A DNA stretch of 40,909 bases, taken from assembly GCA_017399555.1 (NCBI GenBank), contig JAFQBW010000005.1, positions 1 through 40,909 of the forward strand, written 5' to 3'. Both the position numbers and the translations under genes were made by a program. The notes beneath the pieces are model-generated. The model worked only from the letters and a program-made list of their open reading frames with translations, had not been told where the DNA came from and ran no database searches. The DNA comes from Methanocorpusculum sp. GTDB lineage: Archaea > Halobacteriota > Methanomicrobia > Methanomicrobiales > Methanocorpusculaceae. Below are positions 16,274 through 25,213 of this stretch, piece by piece (position 1 is the stretch's first letter; each line of letters opens with the position of its first letter).

Positions 16274-19200
16274 TTACGATGCAGAATGTTCCTTTAGTGC
16301 CAATATCACTTCCCGTTCCGCCAGCATCTCATCGATTTCCGCATTGGTGGGCTGCGACACATTCAGCATGGATATCTTCACCAGTATCGGTTCCGCGTCC
16401 ATGAAGTTCATGGTACGGCTGGATTGGCAGACGAACCATCCGGTGGGGGAGCGGGGGAACCACTTGGTCACATCGCGGTCATCATACCGCGGGTCCTTGG
16501 CAATGGTCTTGACGATGACATTGACATCATCCTCTGTCTTGACTTTGCCGGCAAACACCAGTCCTGCGTTGGCTATAATGGATTTCGGCATATCCGCAAT
16601 CTTCTGCGTGATAGCGAAGATGAACAGACCGTAGCCGGCGGACTGGTCCAGAATCTGCTCAAACTCTGACTGGCCGGAAAGTCCCATCTGCGTATTTCCA
16701 GTGCCAGCGGTGTCTGAGCCTGTCAGCACCTCGTTGGCCTCCTCGATGACCAGGACTGTCTCATACTGGTCAGGGGCCAGATACCCGTTGGGCTGTGCGA
16801 TGGCGTAGCGGTAAAACCCCGCCGTGATGACGCCGAAAATGAAATTCTTGAAGGTAGATTCCAGACCCTTGGACTCCAGAATGGTGATGTCGTCGGCGCC
16901 GATGATGTCGTCAACGCCGAGGCCATCCGCCTCGCCAAACAGCCGCCGTTCAATGGAGAAGGGACGTCCGAATGCGGACAGACGTTCCAGTAAGCGGGCA
17001 TAGGCGTCTTTGGTATCGTTGCCGCCCCGTCCTCGTGCGCTGGTACCGTCATCCATTTGGCGCTTGTAGTAGGTCATGCGCTCGTAGGCTTTAGCGAAGG
17101 TGACGTTGCTGGACAGCAGAGGTACTTCGTCTTCCCATCCCGGTTTGCCGTAGACGTCGAAGACACCGGTCTCCTCATAGAGGGAGTAGAAGGTCTCTGC
17201 CATCAACTGCTTGCCGCGCTCCAGAAGACCGTAGGCCCGGCAATAGATTTCGATAAGGACGTCCACCCAAATCTGGGGGATGACGCCTCTGGGTATTTTG
17301 CAGGGATTGAAGTGCAGGGGATGGAAGTTGGGATTACCCATGGAATAGAACCGGAACCGTTCCGGCTCCACGAACCGGGCGAGTCCACGCCAGTCCTGCT
17401 TCGGGTCCATGCAGATGATGCGCAGCCGCTTTCCCGTCTTACTGCGCCGGATACGGGACAGCTCGGCGACAAAACGCATAGCGGCAACTGTTTTGCCGGA
17501 ACGGGATGCGCCGGTAAAGAATCCATGCATCAGCTCCTTTTCCGAAATGCGGTAATCGTAGGGCGTGGTATAGCCGTTATGCATGGAGTAGCGCTCTGCC
17601 GAGAGGATGGACCCCATGTAAATCTCACCCTTGAGCATGGAGGGGACAGCAAACTTGGGTACATCGCCTACCTCGGCAAAGATGCCGCCTTCGGAAACAC
17701 GGGGCAGGTGGGTATAGGCCACAAACTCCTTGGGCAGCAGGACGGTGGAGTATTTATACTCCTGTACCCCATTGACATTGACCCGTGTCACGTCGGAGGA
17801 GAAGGCGGAGAAGTGGTAGAGCAGATGCCGTTGCTCCTCCTCGTTGAGATACATGACTTGTAGGGGCTGAATCATGGCCTCATCATTCTGCCAGGTAGTC
17901 TTTGCGAGGGCCTGTGCCGCAGAAAGGGCGTCCGGGGACTCGCAGGCAATGTAGACGTAGGTATAGAAGGCGCCGGAACCACGCAGGGCGTTCTTAATAC
18001 GCTCATTTTGGAACTCAAGCAGCTCCAGAATATCCTTGACCTGCTGGTCCAGCCATTGATAGCTCTTGTTATAGCCGATGGAGGGTCCAAGACCCATGCT
18101 GCCGCCGGTGCCTGTGGACACCATGCCGCTGGAACCCATGGACTGCCCGGTACTGAGGGAACTTCCTTTGCTGGTGCTTCTTCCAGTGCTGACGTTGGTG
18201 GATTGCGTGGTGCTGTCGCTGGTCCCGACAGAGGTGCTTTCCGTGGTAGAGACAGACTGGGTGCGTCCCACACTGCTGCCGGTTGTGATGCCGGAGGAGT
18301 GGGATTTCGATTCCGAAGTGCTGCTGGTGGCAGACTCCCCGATGGTATTGCTGACAGACTGGGAGACTCCTTCTGTGCGCCCAGACCCGAAGCTGACGCT
18401 ATCACTGCTGCCCACGGAGTGGGAAGCACCGAGACTTTCAGAATATCCCTTCGTCAGGCTCTCTGTCAGACTGTTGGAGACGCTGTTCGATACACTGTTG
18501 GAAAGGCTGTTAGAAACGGAATTGGACACGCTCTCCGACTGGCTGGCGCTGAAACTCTCCGACTGGCTGACGCCGCTCCCGACAGAAGTGCCCTGCGTTA
18601 CACTGTCCGTTGTGCCGGTGGAGTTGTTCCACCCAATGCTGCCGCCGGTAGATTGGGATTGGGAAGTGCCTTGCGACCAGTTCGTGCCAGCCGATTCGCT
18701 CCAGCCCTGGGATGCGTTTTGGGATACGCTGCCACCCACGCTCTGGCTGGCGTTCCAGCCACTGGAGTTGGATTCGCTGACAGATGTGGAATCGCTGTCG
18801 CTCCAGCTCCCTCCGCCGCCTGCATTGATGCCGAACACATTGATACCGCCATTGACGGAGCTGGAGGAACTGTCCGTGTGGGTCTGGCCCGTAGTGGTGC
18901 TCTGGCTACCATTGACGCCCGCCGACTCGCTCCAGTTGGTACCGGTGGAGACGCCCTGACTTCCGCTGACGGATGCGTTGGCGCTGCCGCCGCTGGAGTT
19001 GGTGACGGAGTTGGAACTTCCCCAGGTGCTGGAGCCGCTGCTGCCTTGAGACACACTTTCACTGTGGCCGATGGAGAGGCTTTCCGAGACGTTTTGGGAC
19101 TCACCCACGGAAACGCCATGATTGACGCCTATCGTCTGTCCCACTGTCTGCCCAACGGTCTGTCCAACAGTCTGGCCAACGGTTTGCCCGACTGTCTGCC

Positions 19201-20395
19201 CTAAGCTTTGGCCCTGCGAGATGCTTTGCCCACGAGTCTCGTTCGTTCCGAAATTTTCACTGGTGCCGTGGGATATCGACTGATTGGTGCTGACGGAGCT
19301 GTTGGTACCGAAGCTGGTGCCGGTGGATTTACTGGTGCCAAAGGACTCTCCGATGCTGGTGCCAACAGTATCCGACTCGGAGAGGGAAACGCTGTCGGTG
19401 ATGCTGGTACCCTCTGTGTGGCCAAAGCTCTGGCCAAAGGTCTCGGATAGGGAGTGACCGATACTCTCCCCATAACCCTGTGTGAAGCTCTCCCCATTGG
19501 AATAAGAGATGCTTTCGGCGTCCGTATAGGCGTGGGACCAGCCCTGGGAGGAGCCGGTATTGGCCATATACATCATGGGCAGGGATAGGGAGGCGGAAAG
19601 GCTCTTGGTACCCTGCAGCTGGCTGTTCCACTGGGTCATATCCAGCTGCGTCCTTGTCTGCCATGCCTTCAGGGTATCCATGAAGACGGGGGTGGAGAGC
19701 ACCTGAATGACATACTCGTAGTCCACCATGCCGGTGATGATTTCCTCCAGCGTACCCTGAGAGTCGGGGTTGAGGTTCTTATTCCCGATGCCCTTATTAC
19801 CCATGTTCTCGCCGGTCTTGCTGGCTTTCGGGATGCCCCGTACCATCGTCAGATGGTCCATGGAGAACATTTTTTCCCGCAGCCATTCCGTCTCCTGTGC
19901 TGTAATGGGGCGGAAGTGGGCGACCCGGTAAGTGCCCTGCACGGCGGCGGCAAGACCGATAAAGTCCCGTCTCGCCTTCTCCTTCGCTTCGTCCAGCGTT
20001 GCAGCTATGCCCTGCACGCCGTAGAGATAGAGGAGTCCAAGGGGGACAGGGTGGATGATATTGGCAATGACAGTGGTGAAGTTATACTGGTTTTCATAGG
20101 CGGAGGTCAGTATCTGCTCGTGCATGTCCATCAAAGACGTGGATTGCTTGGCGTCACGAGGCAGGCGCTGGATACGCAGGAATTTCAGCGCCTTATACAG
20201 GTGATGCGTTTCCCCGGTCTCCGGGTTGATGACTTCAATCTCATAGCAAAGGTATTCCAGGCGGCGCTCCTTATCGGATGCGCCGCTTTCTTCATACTCC
20301 GCCCAAGAGTCGATGAGCCGGAAGTCATCTACCGGCATCTCATTGGCGGAGTTGCGCAGGATACGGCGGATATCGCCGGGATTTAAAATGCCCAT
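16274..20395 (-). CDS. HerA/VirB4/VirD4-like ATPase with ~480-residue serine-rich linker
   Basis: 1373 aa. N-terminal domain (residues ~1-280) with alpha/beta character, then a low-complexity Ser/Gly/Thr/Gln linker (about 290-770), then a C-terminal P-loop ATPase. The Walker A is GASRSGKT (962-969), followed by a MDPKQDW motif; the Walker B-like VIEEANEV lies at ~1216-1223, then an AITQKIAD motif typical of VirB4/VirD4/HerA ATPases. Family members pump DNA or power secretion at the inner membrane. The ATG at 20395 has GAGAGGAG; the frame is open from 20434 but without a site there. It follows a four-TM gene by 19 bases. The linker has no equal in standard VirB4/VirD4 proteins. Confidence 0.82.
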   Translation of the reverse strand: MGILNPGDIRRILRNSANEMPVDDFRLIDSWAEYEESGASDKERRLEYLCYEIEVINPETGETHHLYKALKFLRIQRLPRDAKQSTSLMDMHEQILTSAYENQYNFTTVIANIIHPVPLGLLYLYGVQGIAATLDEAKEKARRDFIGLAAAVQGTYRVAHFRPITAQETEWLREKMFSMDHLTMVRGIPKASKTGENMGNKGIGNKNLNPDSQGTLEEIITGMVDYEYVIQVLSTPVFMDTLKAWQTRTQLDMTQWNSQLQGTKSLSASLSLPMMYMANTGSSQGWSHAYTDAESISYSNGESFTQGYGESIGHSLSETFGQSFGHTEGTSITDSVSLSESDTVGTSIGESFGTSKSTGTSFGTNSSVSTNQSISHGTSENFGTNETRGQSISQGQSLGQTVGQTVGQTVGQTVGQTVGQTIGVNHGVSVGESQNVSESLSIGHSESVSQGSSGSSTWGSSNSVTNSSGGSANASVSGSQGVSTGTNWSESAGVNGSQSTTTGQTHTDSSSSSVNGGINVFGINAGGGGSWSDSDSTSVSESNSSGWNASQSVGGSVSQNASQGWSESAGTNWSQGTSQSQSTGGSIGWNNSTGTTDSVTQGTSVGSGVSQSESFSASQSESVSNSVSNSLSNSVSNSVSNSLTESLTKGYSESLGASHSVGSSDSVSFGSGRTEGVSQSVSNTIGESATSSTSESKSHSSGITTGSSVGRTQSVSTTESTSVGTSDSTTQSTNVSTGRSTSKGSSLSTGQSMGSSGMVSTGTGGSMGLGPSIGYNKSYQWLDQQVKDILELLEFQNERIKNALRGSGAFYTYVYIACESPDALSAAQALAKTTWQNDEAMIQPLQVMYLNEEEQRHLLYHFSAFSSDVTRVNVNGVQEYKYSTVLLPKEFVAYTHLPRVSEGGIFAEVGDVPKFAVPSMLKGEIYMGSILSAERYSMHNGYTTPYDYRISEKELMHGFFTGASRSGKTVAAMRFVAELSRIRRSKTGKRLRIICMDPKQDWRGLARFVEPERFRFYSMGNPNFHPLHFNPCKIPRGVIPQIWVDVLIEIYCRAYGLLERGKQLMAETFYSLYEETGVFDVYGKPGWEDEVPLLSSNVTFAKAYERMTYYKRQMDDGTSARGRGGNDTKDAYARLLERLSAFGRPFSIERRLFGEADGLGVDDIIGADDITILESKGLESTFKNFIFGVITAGFYRYAIAQPNGYLAPDQYETVLVIEEANEVLTGSDTAGTGNTQMGLSGQSEFEQILDQSAGYGLFIFAITQKIADMPKSIIANAGLVFAGKVKTEDDVNVIVKTIAKDPRYDDRDVTKWFPRSPTGWFVCQSSRTMNFMDAEPILVKISMLNVSQPTNAEIDEMLAEREVILALKEHSAS
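18090..19505 (-). repeat. serine-rich low-complexity coding repeat region
   Basis: About 1.4 kb inside the ATPase gene encodes irregular short repeats built from Ser, Gly, Thr, Gln, Val and Asn (such as SVSNSLSNSVSNS and GTSxGxS). No charged or cysteine-rich blocks occur. The opposite strand stays open through it, which produces long spurious ORFs. Confidence 0.85.
19129..19200 (-). repeat. six 12-bp tandem units encoding GQTV/GQTI
   Basis: Six consecutive units encode Gly-Gln-Thr-Val (last one Ile) within the linker of the ATPase. Units differ mainly at third codon positions, so the repeat is maintained at protein level rather than being a recent slippage product. Confidence 0.85.
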
Positions 20396-20414
20396 AGCAC
20401 GCTCCTCTCTGGGT

Positions 20415-20939
20415 TCAGCGCTCACGGATGCCACGAATCTGCTCCATCACCTTGTTCTTGGCGCTGGTACGGCGGAAGGTAATGAATTTCTTGCCCTGCA
20501 GCGTGAGAAAGGTGATGGGCGTCATGAACGACAGTATCCAGAGCATGGATTGCAGAAAGCCGGAGATGGTGGAGCCGGTACTGACGGGCAGCGCCTGACT
20601 GTAGGTGGCCATCAGCTGCTCTGAGGAGGTGGTTGCCGCGATACCGATAAGCCATTTCAACAGCATCAGACCCGCCAGATACCCGGCGACGGCGGCATGA
20701 GTCTCGTTGAGGGCGCTTTTTCTCTGGGACGGGATTTTTAGCGCGACTGCTGCGCCGGCTATCCACATGATACTTGCGGCCGGGGCCAGGATGTTCTGCC
20801 CAAATGCCCCGAACTGCCCAATAATCACAAGCGCAAGCAGAAATACCCCGATGGGGATGGCGATTGCCTTGATATAACTGCCAAGTTCCTGCGAGGACAT
20901 GCCCTGGCGGTAGCTGATTCGACTTGTGTTCCTATCCAT
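20415..20939 (-). CDS. four-TM membrane protein, partner of the large ATPase
   Basis: 174 aa. Four hydrophobic segments (about residues 19-42, 50-68, 83-105 and 128-150) and a basic C-terminal tail (FRRTSAKNKVMEQIRGIRER). No family is recognised. The ATG at 20939 has AAAGGAG ten bases upstream; the longer in-frame reading from 21068 lacks one. It is directly upstream of the ATPase (19-base gap) and is the first gene of that unit, so a membrane anchor or pore subunit for the ATPase is plausible, as with VirB/TraG-like partners. This is inference. Confidence 0.7.
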   Translation of the reverse strand: MDRNTSRISYRQGMSSQELGSYIKAIAIPIGVFLLALVIIGQFGAFGQNILAPAASIMWIAGAAVALKIPSQRKSALNETHAAVAGYLAGLMLLKWLIGIAATTSSEQLMATYSQALPVSTGSTISGFLQSMLWILSFMTPITFLTLQGKKFITFRRTSAKNKVMEQIRGIRER

Positions 20940-20969
20940 AGACGCACAGGCTCCTTTCCGGTGTTTCCA

Positions 20970-20985
20970 CCAGTATGAAAGAAAC
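20970..20985 (-). promoter_or_regulatory. shared backbone promoter/operator element, copy 2
   Basis: On the minus strand the sequence reads GTTTCTTTCATACTGG, close to the copies at 2741-2753 and 33381-33394. CATACT again ends 32 bases before the first start codon (20939). Confidence 0.5.
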
Positions 20986-21080
20986 AGGGGCGTGGATGTT
21001 TCCTGCATACTGCAGTGAAATCCATAGAGAAGAAGGGAGGGAAAATCGATGAACAGCACACCTTGCATCGTCGGAAGCAG

Positions 21081-21109
21081 TTGAATGCCGGTAATTCTAT
21101 TGGTATAAT
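21081..21109 (+). promoter_or_regulatory. sigma-A promoter of the 21138 gene
   Basis: TTGAAT (21081-21086), 17-base spacer, TATAAT (21104-21109) preceded by TGG, an extended -10. The start codon lies 28 bases downstream. Confidence 0.8.
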
Positions 21110-21137
21110 ATGACTTAACATCAAAGGGAGACTGTTT

Positions 21138-22604
21138 ATGGAAAATGACATCATGTATAGCGCCCCTTATTGGCGCTGGCTCGACAAGAAACTTGCGGGG
21201 AATAACAGTCCCATGGCTACCTTACAGCGCAGGACCATGAATACCGCCAGCACGATTCTGACGACTATCCGGGCTATCCCCTTTTCCAAACTGTCCGCCA
21301 CGCTTTATTTCTTCTGCGCCGACGTAGAGACGCGGGAATTTGCCCGGCTCTATGAGTCGCAGCTGGAGTTGGCTGGCGCCGCTCCGGAGAAGTTTGCCAA
21401 GGGCCTGCACAAGTTCTATAACGATGTGACTAATAAAATCAAGAAGGAAAACCGCTTTGCCGACTTCTTCGATTTTATGTCCCTCTGCGGCCGGATTCGT
21501 CTGCAGTCCACGAACCCCAATGTGGATATTTCCGTAGTGAACTGCTACTACAGCCTGCTGCTCCAGAACCTTGAATACTTGCGGCCGGACAAGTTCAACT
21601 TCAATGTGGCGCTGTGTGGGATGAAGACCACAGGGGAGCTACTGACGGTAAAGGACAGCTATCCCAATCTGGATACGCCTGCCTATCTTCTGGAGTTGGC
21701 GGTGCGGGAGAACAGAATCCGAGATAATGAGGAACTGCAGGCCATGATAGCCCGGGAGTACAGCAAGGCCGGATACAAGGATGTAAAGGGTCTGGATGAT
21801 GTGGAGCATCTGACCAATGTGGACCGCTTGTTCACCAATCATGTTGCCGCCATGCTGCCCTTTATCAATGAGTACACCTATGACCTGCTGCCGCAAAAGC
21901 TCTTTACCACCTTAGCTGCACCTTTCCTCGCAATCCAGGTCATAACTCCGACGGACAAACTGGTGGAGATGCTGCGGCATAGAAGCGCAACGCTTCCCAC
22001 CAACGGCGTCGTTTTTCAGTTCAAAAACCCCTTCGTTGTGCTGGAAGTGCAGATGAAAGAGACCTTCTATAATGACCGGATTTATATGCTCTACCGCATG
22101 GATACCATCATGGGTGAGCTGTCCGGCTTCTATGACACGCAGGACGGCTTCCTCTACTCCGTACTTCTGGAGGCCTCGGACGATGACTACTATGACCGAG
22201 TGAAAAGGCTGCTGCTCTACCTGTATGCCAGCGTCGTTACGAAGCATGGGGCAAAGATGCAGCAGACGATGCCTGTTTGCTGCTGGTACGAAGCGGAGGG
22301 AAAAGATTCCCAGAAAATCCCCATGCAGACGGAAGTGTTTGGCAGAGGCGGTAAGCTGAAGAATGTCTATGACCCGGAACCTGAAACAGAGCATCGAAAA
22401 GTGCGCAAGGGCAACGAAAACTATGAGGAGGAAGACCGAGCCATTCAGGGCTTCATCCGCAAAGTCGGAAAGGGGAAGACGCCTTCGCCACAGGCTGTTG
22501 AATATGCCAAATCCCTTGGCTACGACCTGGCGCTGGATGAGACTTACGTGCGCCCCTTTATCCGCAGGGTGCTGCGCCTAAAGGAAAAAGGCGTTGCAGA
22601 ATAA
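21138..22604 (+). CDS. hypothetical protein of 488 aa
   Basis: No signal peptide or TM segment. The family is not recognised. The first ~100 residues are helical (TASTILTTIRAIPFSKLSATLYFF, ARLYESQLELAG); the C-terminal ~80 residues are charged and include KVRKGNENYEEEDRAIQGFIRKVGKGKTPSPQAVEYAKSLG. The protein is rich in Tyr and Leu, with no zinc or nucleotide-binding motif seen. It has its own good promoter and is divergent from the four-TM/ATPase unit. A second promoter within its end drives the HipA-like gene. Cytoplasmic role unknown; it may act on the same machinery. Confidence 0.6.
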   Translation: MENDIMYSAPYWRWLDKKLAGNNSPMATLQRRTMNTASTILTTIRAIPFSKLSATLYFFCADVETREFARLYESQLELAGAAPEKFAKGLHKFYNDVTNKIKKENRFADFFDFMSLCGRIRLQSTNPNVDISVVNCYYSLLLQNLEYLRPDKFNFNVALCGMKTTGELLTVKDSYPNLDTPAYLLELAVRENRIRDNEELQAMIAREYSKAGYKDVKGLDDVEHLTNVDRLFTNHVAAMLPFINEYTYDLLPQKLFTTLAAPFLAIQVITPTDKLVEMLRHRSATLPTNGVVFQFKNPFVVLEVQMKETFYNDRIYMLYRMDTIMGELSGFYDTQDGFLYSVLLEASDDDYYDRVKRLLLYLYASVVTKHGAKMQQTMPVCCWYEAEGKDSQKIPMQTEVFGRGGKLKNVYDPEPETEHRKVRKGNENYEEEDRAIQGFIRKVGKGKTPSPQAVEYAKSLGYDLALDETYVRPFIRRVLRLKEKGVAE

Positions 22605-22622
22605 GCGAGGAATGATTATAAT
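22594..22622 (+). promoter_or_regulatory. promoter of the HipA-like gene
   Basis: TTGCAG (22594-22599, inside the end of the upstream gene), 17-base spacer, perfect TATAAT (22617-22622), 36 bases before the start. Confidence 0.7.
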
Positions 22623-22658
22623 TAAATTGCGAGAATACGGGGAAGGAGACAGGACAGA

Positions 22659-23765
22659 ATGGCCATGACGGACAATCGCTATTTCTTGATGAATATGGAT
22701 GAGACGGTCCTTGACTTCACCTGTGTTCGCAATGAGTTTGACGAGCCGGAGTTCTTTGAGGGCGCATGGCATGTTGAATACCGTCCCATCGGATACCGCA
22801 GCCTCGTCTCTTTTCTGGAGCATCGCAAGGCGCCCAAGCACCGTAAGCATATCCAGAGGCTTCTGGAGCGATATGGCTGTGACGATTTGGAGGGCTTCCT
22901 TCAGGTGACGCACGCCCTTTCGCTTAACGATACCTTCTGGGTTCGGCCGGCAGATTCGGATGTTCGCTGGAAAGACGTCTCTCTGTATGAAAACGAGTTC
23001 AATGAAATCATCAGCGAGGCGGCATTTGACGGGACCATCAGTGAGACGGATATCTCATCCACTTCACCGGAATTCGGCACCGACGGCTACTACGCCAAGT
23101 GCTGGATACGGGAAGACGACGGCATCTATCTCTACAAGAGCGGCAGCTCCCACTATGAGATAGAGCCTCTTTCCGAATATCTCGCCTCCCAGTTGGCTGC
23201 AATCCTGTGCCCGCCCTACATCCCATACGACCTCGGCTTCCACCACGATAAGCTCATCAGCAAGTGCCAGCTGTTCACCAGTGAGAAGAACGGACTGGCT
23301 AAGGCCAGCGCCATCTTCAAGGGCGAGGAGCGTATGATTCCGGAACTGCTGAACTACTTTGAGTCTATCGGCAGCGGGGAAGCTTTCCGGCGCATGTGTG
23401 TTCTGGACGCCATCATCTTTAACCCCGACCGGCACTACGGCAACTTCGGCGTACTGTTTGACAACCGGACCATGGAGATAAAGGGCATGGCGCCTGTCTT
23501 TGATAATAACCGCAGCCTGTTCCCGGATTTGGATTCCGACCAGCTTGCAAAGCCGGACTGGTACATGGAGCGCTGCCGGCCGAAACTGGGGCGCGATTTC
23601 GTGTTGACGGCAAAGCGGCTTCTGACCGACGCCATCCGCTATGATTTGATGGGGTTGAAGGATTTTTCTTTCCACCAGCACCCGCACATACATGCGGAAC
23701 AGGAGCGGCTGGATGCGCTCAGCGCTATTGTCCGAAAACAGGTGGCGCGAATTTTGGAGACCTAA
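22659..23765 (+). CDS. HipA-like protein kinase without HipB partner
   Basis: 368 aa. The C-terminal half has HipA-type kinase motifs: NPDRHYGNFG (residues 255-264, catalytic Asp 257 and Asn 262) and PVFDNN with the metal-binding Asp at 282. HipA kinases phosphorylate translation factors such as glutamyl-tRNA synthetase, causing growth arrest. The N-terminal ~120 residues differ from E. coli HipA. No HipB-like XRE antitoxin is adjacent; the upstream 488-aa protein could be a partner. The ATG has GGAAGGAG. The gene ends with a strong terminator. Confidence 0.75.
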   Translation: MAMTDNRYFLMNMDETVLDFTCVRNEFDEPEFFEGAWHVEYRPIGYRSLVSFLEHRKAPKHRKHIQRLLERYGCDDLEGFLQVTHALSLNDTFWVRPADSDVRWKDVSLYENEFNEIISEAAFDGTISETDISSTSPEFGTDGYYAKCWIREDDGIYLYKSGSSHYEIEPLSEYLASQLAAILCPPYIPYDLGFHHDKLISKCQLFTSEKNGLAKASAIFKGEERMIPELLNYFESIGSGEAFRRMCVLDAIIFNPDRHYGNFGVLFDNRTMEIKGMAPVFDNNRSLFPDLDSDQLAKPDWYMERCRPKLGRDFVLTAKRLLTDAIRYDLMGLKDFSFHQHPHIHAEQERLDALSAIVRKQVARILET

Positions 23766-23777
23766 AAGACGAGCAGA

Positions 23778-23805
23778 GGGCGCCGCATCGATGCGGCGCC
23801 CTTTT
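23778..23805 (+). terminator. strong terminator after the HipA-like gene
   Basis: A perfect 24-base GC-rich palindrome (23778-23801) followed by TTTT. Confidence 0.85.
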
Positions 23806-23835
23806 CGAATTCACAAGGATTTAAGGAGAACTGAT

Positions 23836-24237
23836 ATGGCAGTATCGAATGTGAAAGTCCAATTCCCCTGCGAGGTGCAGAAGGTATGGGATATCGTTAC
23901 CTCCCTTGAGAATTATGCCTGGCGCAGTGACATTGACAGGATTGAATGCGTGGGGGAAAAGCAGTTTGTTGAATATACAAAAGATGGCTTCGCTACAAGG
24001 TTTACAGTCACAAAGCAGGTTTCTTGCAAGCAGTGGGAATTTGATATCGAAAATGACAATATGCGCGGTCATTGGGTCGGCATTTTCTCTCAAAAGGATG
24101 GATATACGGAGCTTGATTTTACAGAGGATGTCACAGCAAAGAGAACGGTCCTGAAGCCATTTGTAAATGCGTATTTGAAGCGACAGCAAAGGCAGTATAT
24201 GGAGGACCTGAAAAGGGCTGTCGATGATATGAAATAA
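23836..24237 (+). CDS. SRPBCC (START-like) family protein
   Basis: 133 aa from the ATG with AAGGAG; a longer in-frame reading starts inside the HipA-like gene and is not supported. The pattern (VKVQFPCEVQKVWDIVTSLENYAWRSDIDRIE, then TELDFTEDVTAKRTVLKPFVNAYLKRQQRQYMEDLKRAV) is that of polyketide-cyclase/SRPBCC helix-grip proteins, which bind hydrophobic ligands. First of three short genes in a row; the next begins 33 bases on. Ligand unknown. Confidence 0.85.
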   Translation: MAVSNVKVQFPCEVQKVWDIVTSLENYAWRSDIDRIECVGEKQFVEYTKDGFATRFTVTKQVSCKQWEFDIENDNMRGHWVGIFSQKDGYTELDFTEDVTAKRTVLKPFVNAYLKRQQRQYMEDLKRAVDDMK

Positions 24238-24270
24238 GAAAACGATACAAGATGTCCTTTGAGGTGTTTT

Positions 24271-24645
24271 ATGACAGAGAATGGGCTTGAAGCTGAGATA
24301 ACGAATTATATCTACACGGAGTATGCTGTAAAGGCGGAACACCCATGGGAAAAGACCGCGGGTAATGCGGTGTTTCGATGCCAAGGAAATGGGAAATGGT
24401 TCGCGGTACTGATAAAAGATGTGAAAAAGCGCAGTTTGCCCATCGATGGAGATGGGACAGTCGATGTACTGAACCTAAAACGCGACCCGCGGATGTCGGT
24501 GGTAGACCATGTAGGCGTATTTCCGGCGTACCACATGAATAAGGAACACTGGATTTCCGTTCTGCTGGATGGCTCAGTGCCAATGGAGCAGATTCAAAGC
24601 CTCATCGCGTTCAGCTATGAATTGGTTTCGAGGAAACGAAAATGA
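24271..24645 (+). CDS. MmcQ/YjbR family protein
   Basis: 124 aa starting at the ATG after GAGGTG (an upstream TTG at 24259 is less likely). Motifs HPWEK, FRCQGNGKWFAVLIKDV, LNLKRDP and PAYHMNKEHWISVLLDG are those of the MmcQ/YjbR family, small proteins with a CyaY-like fold sometimes described as DNA-binding. Its biochemical role is not established. The stop overlaps the next start (ATGA). Confidence 0.88.
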   Translation: MTENGLEAEITNYIYTEYAVKAEHPWEKTAGNAVFRCQGNGKWFAVLIKDVKKRSLPIDGDGTVDVLNLKRDPRMSVVDHVGVFPAYHMNKEHWISVLLDGSVPMEQIQSLIAFSYELVSRKRK

Positions 24646-25145
24646 GAGTTGTCACAAAGCGCATACCAAAAGGGAAGGCCATATCCCATATAATTCTTCT
24701 TGCGGCGTCGGGTATTGCCTCCGGTGTCATCATCAAACTATTGGATATTTACACATCGAATCTGGGCAATCTCTTTTCCCAGATGTCTGTCTGGATTTTC
24801 CTGTGCGTTTTGATATCCGCTTACAGCAGCACTCCGAGGCGTGCAGCGGTCAATGTGTTCGTCTTCTGCGCCGGGATGCTTTTGACCTATTACCTGACGG
24901 CGGAGCTGACACAAAGCCCTTACTCCTTTGCTTTCATTGTTGGGTGGGCTGTCTTCTCTCTGTTCTCGCCTCTGATGGCCTATTTAACATGGTTTGCCAG
25001 AGGACATGGTGTATTCGCATGGATTCTTACTGTGGGCATTGTGGTGGTGATGCTGATTATCGCCGTTGTCCTGTTCGATAAGATACGGATTGCTGACGCC
25101 GCTCTTGCGGCTTTGACGCTCATTTCGCTTTTGAAGAAGGAATGA
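24642..25145 (+). CDS. multi-TM membrane protein
   Basis: 167 aa with about five hydrophobic segments (residues ~15-35, 45-62, 68-88, 95-115, 120-145), short loops and a basic N-terminus (MRVVTKRIPKGK). Family not recognised. It overlaps the YjbR gene by 4 bases, so it is translated with it. Probable integral membrane protein of unknown role. Confidence 0.7.
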   Translation: MRVVTKRIPKGKAISHIILLAASGIASGVIIKLLDIYTSNLGNLFSQMSVWIFLCVLISAYSSTPRRAAVNVFVFCAGMLLTYYLTAELTQSPYSFAFIVGWAVFSLFSPLMAYLTWFARGHGVFAWILTVGIVVVMLIIAVVLFDKIRIADAALAALTLISLLKKE

Positions 25146-25148
25146 CTC

Positions 25149-25190
25149 ATAAAAAAGGACCTCTCTCTGTATGAACAGAGGGAGGTCCTT
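25149..25190 (-). terminator. terminator between convergent genes, main use on minus strand
   Basis: A 15-bp stem (25155-25169 with 25176-25190, one G-U pair), 6-base loop. The minus side ends in a run of T; the plus side lacks one, so it primarily serves the VanZ gene. Confidence 0.8.
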
Positions 25191-25213
25191 CCTGTAATCG
25201 GATGGCTGGAAGG

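Noticed and set aside
19129-19200. Tandem repeats as a CRISPR array
   Set aside because: Units are adjacent without spacers and encode a regular peptide.
18008-19204. Long plus-strand ORFs (18008-19204 and 18078-18959) opposite the serine-rich region
   Set aside because: They are antisense to the low-complexity linker of the ATPase, have odd Ala/Gly/Arg- or Leu/Pro-rich composition, and lack ribosome binding sites.
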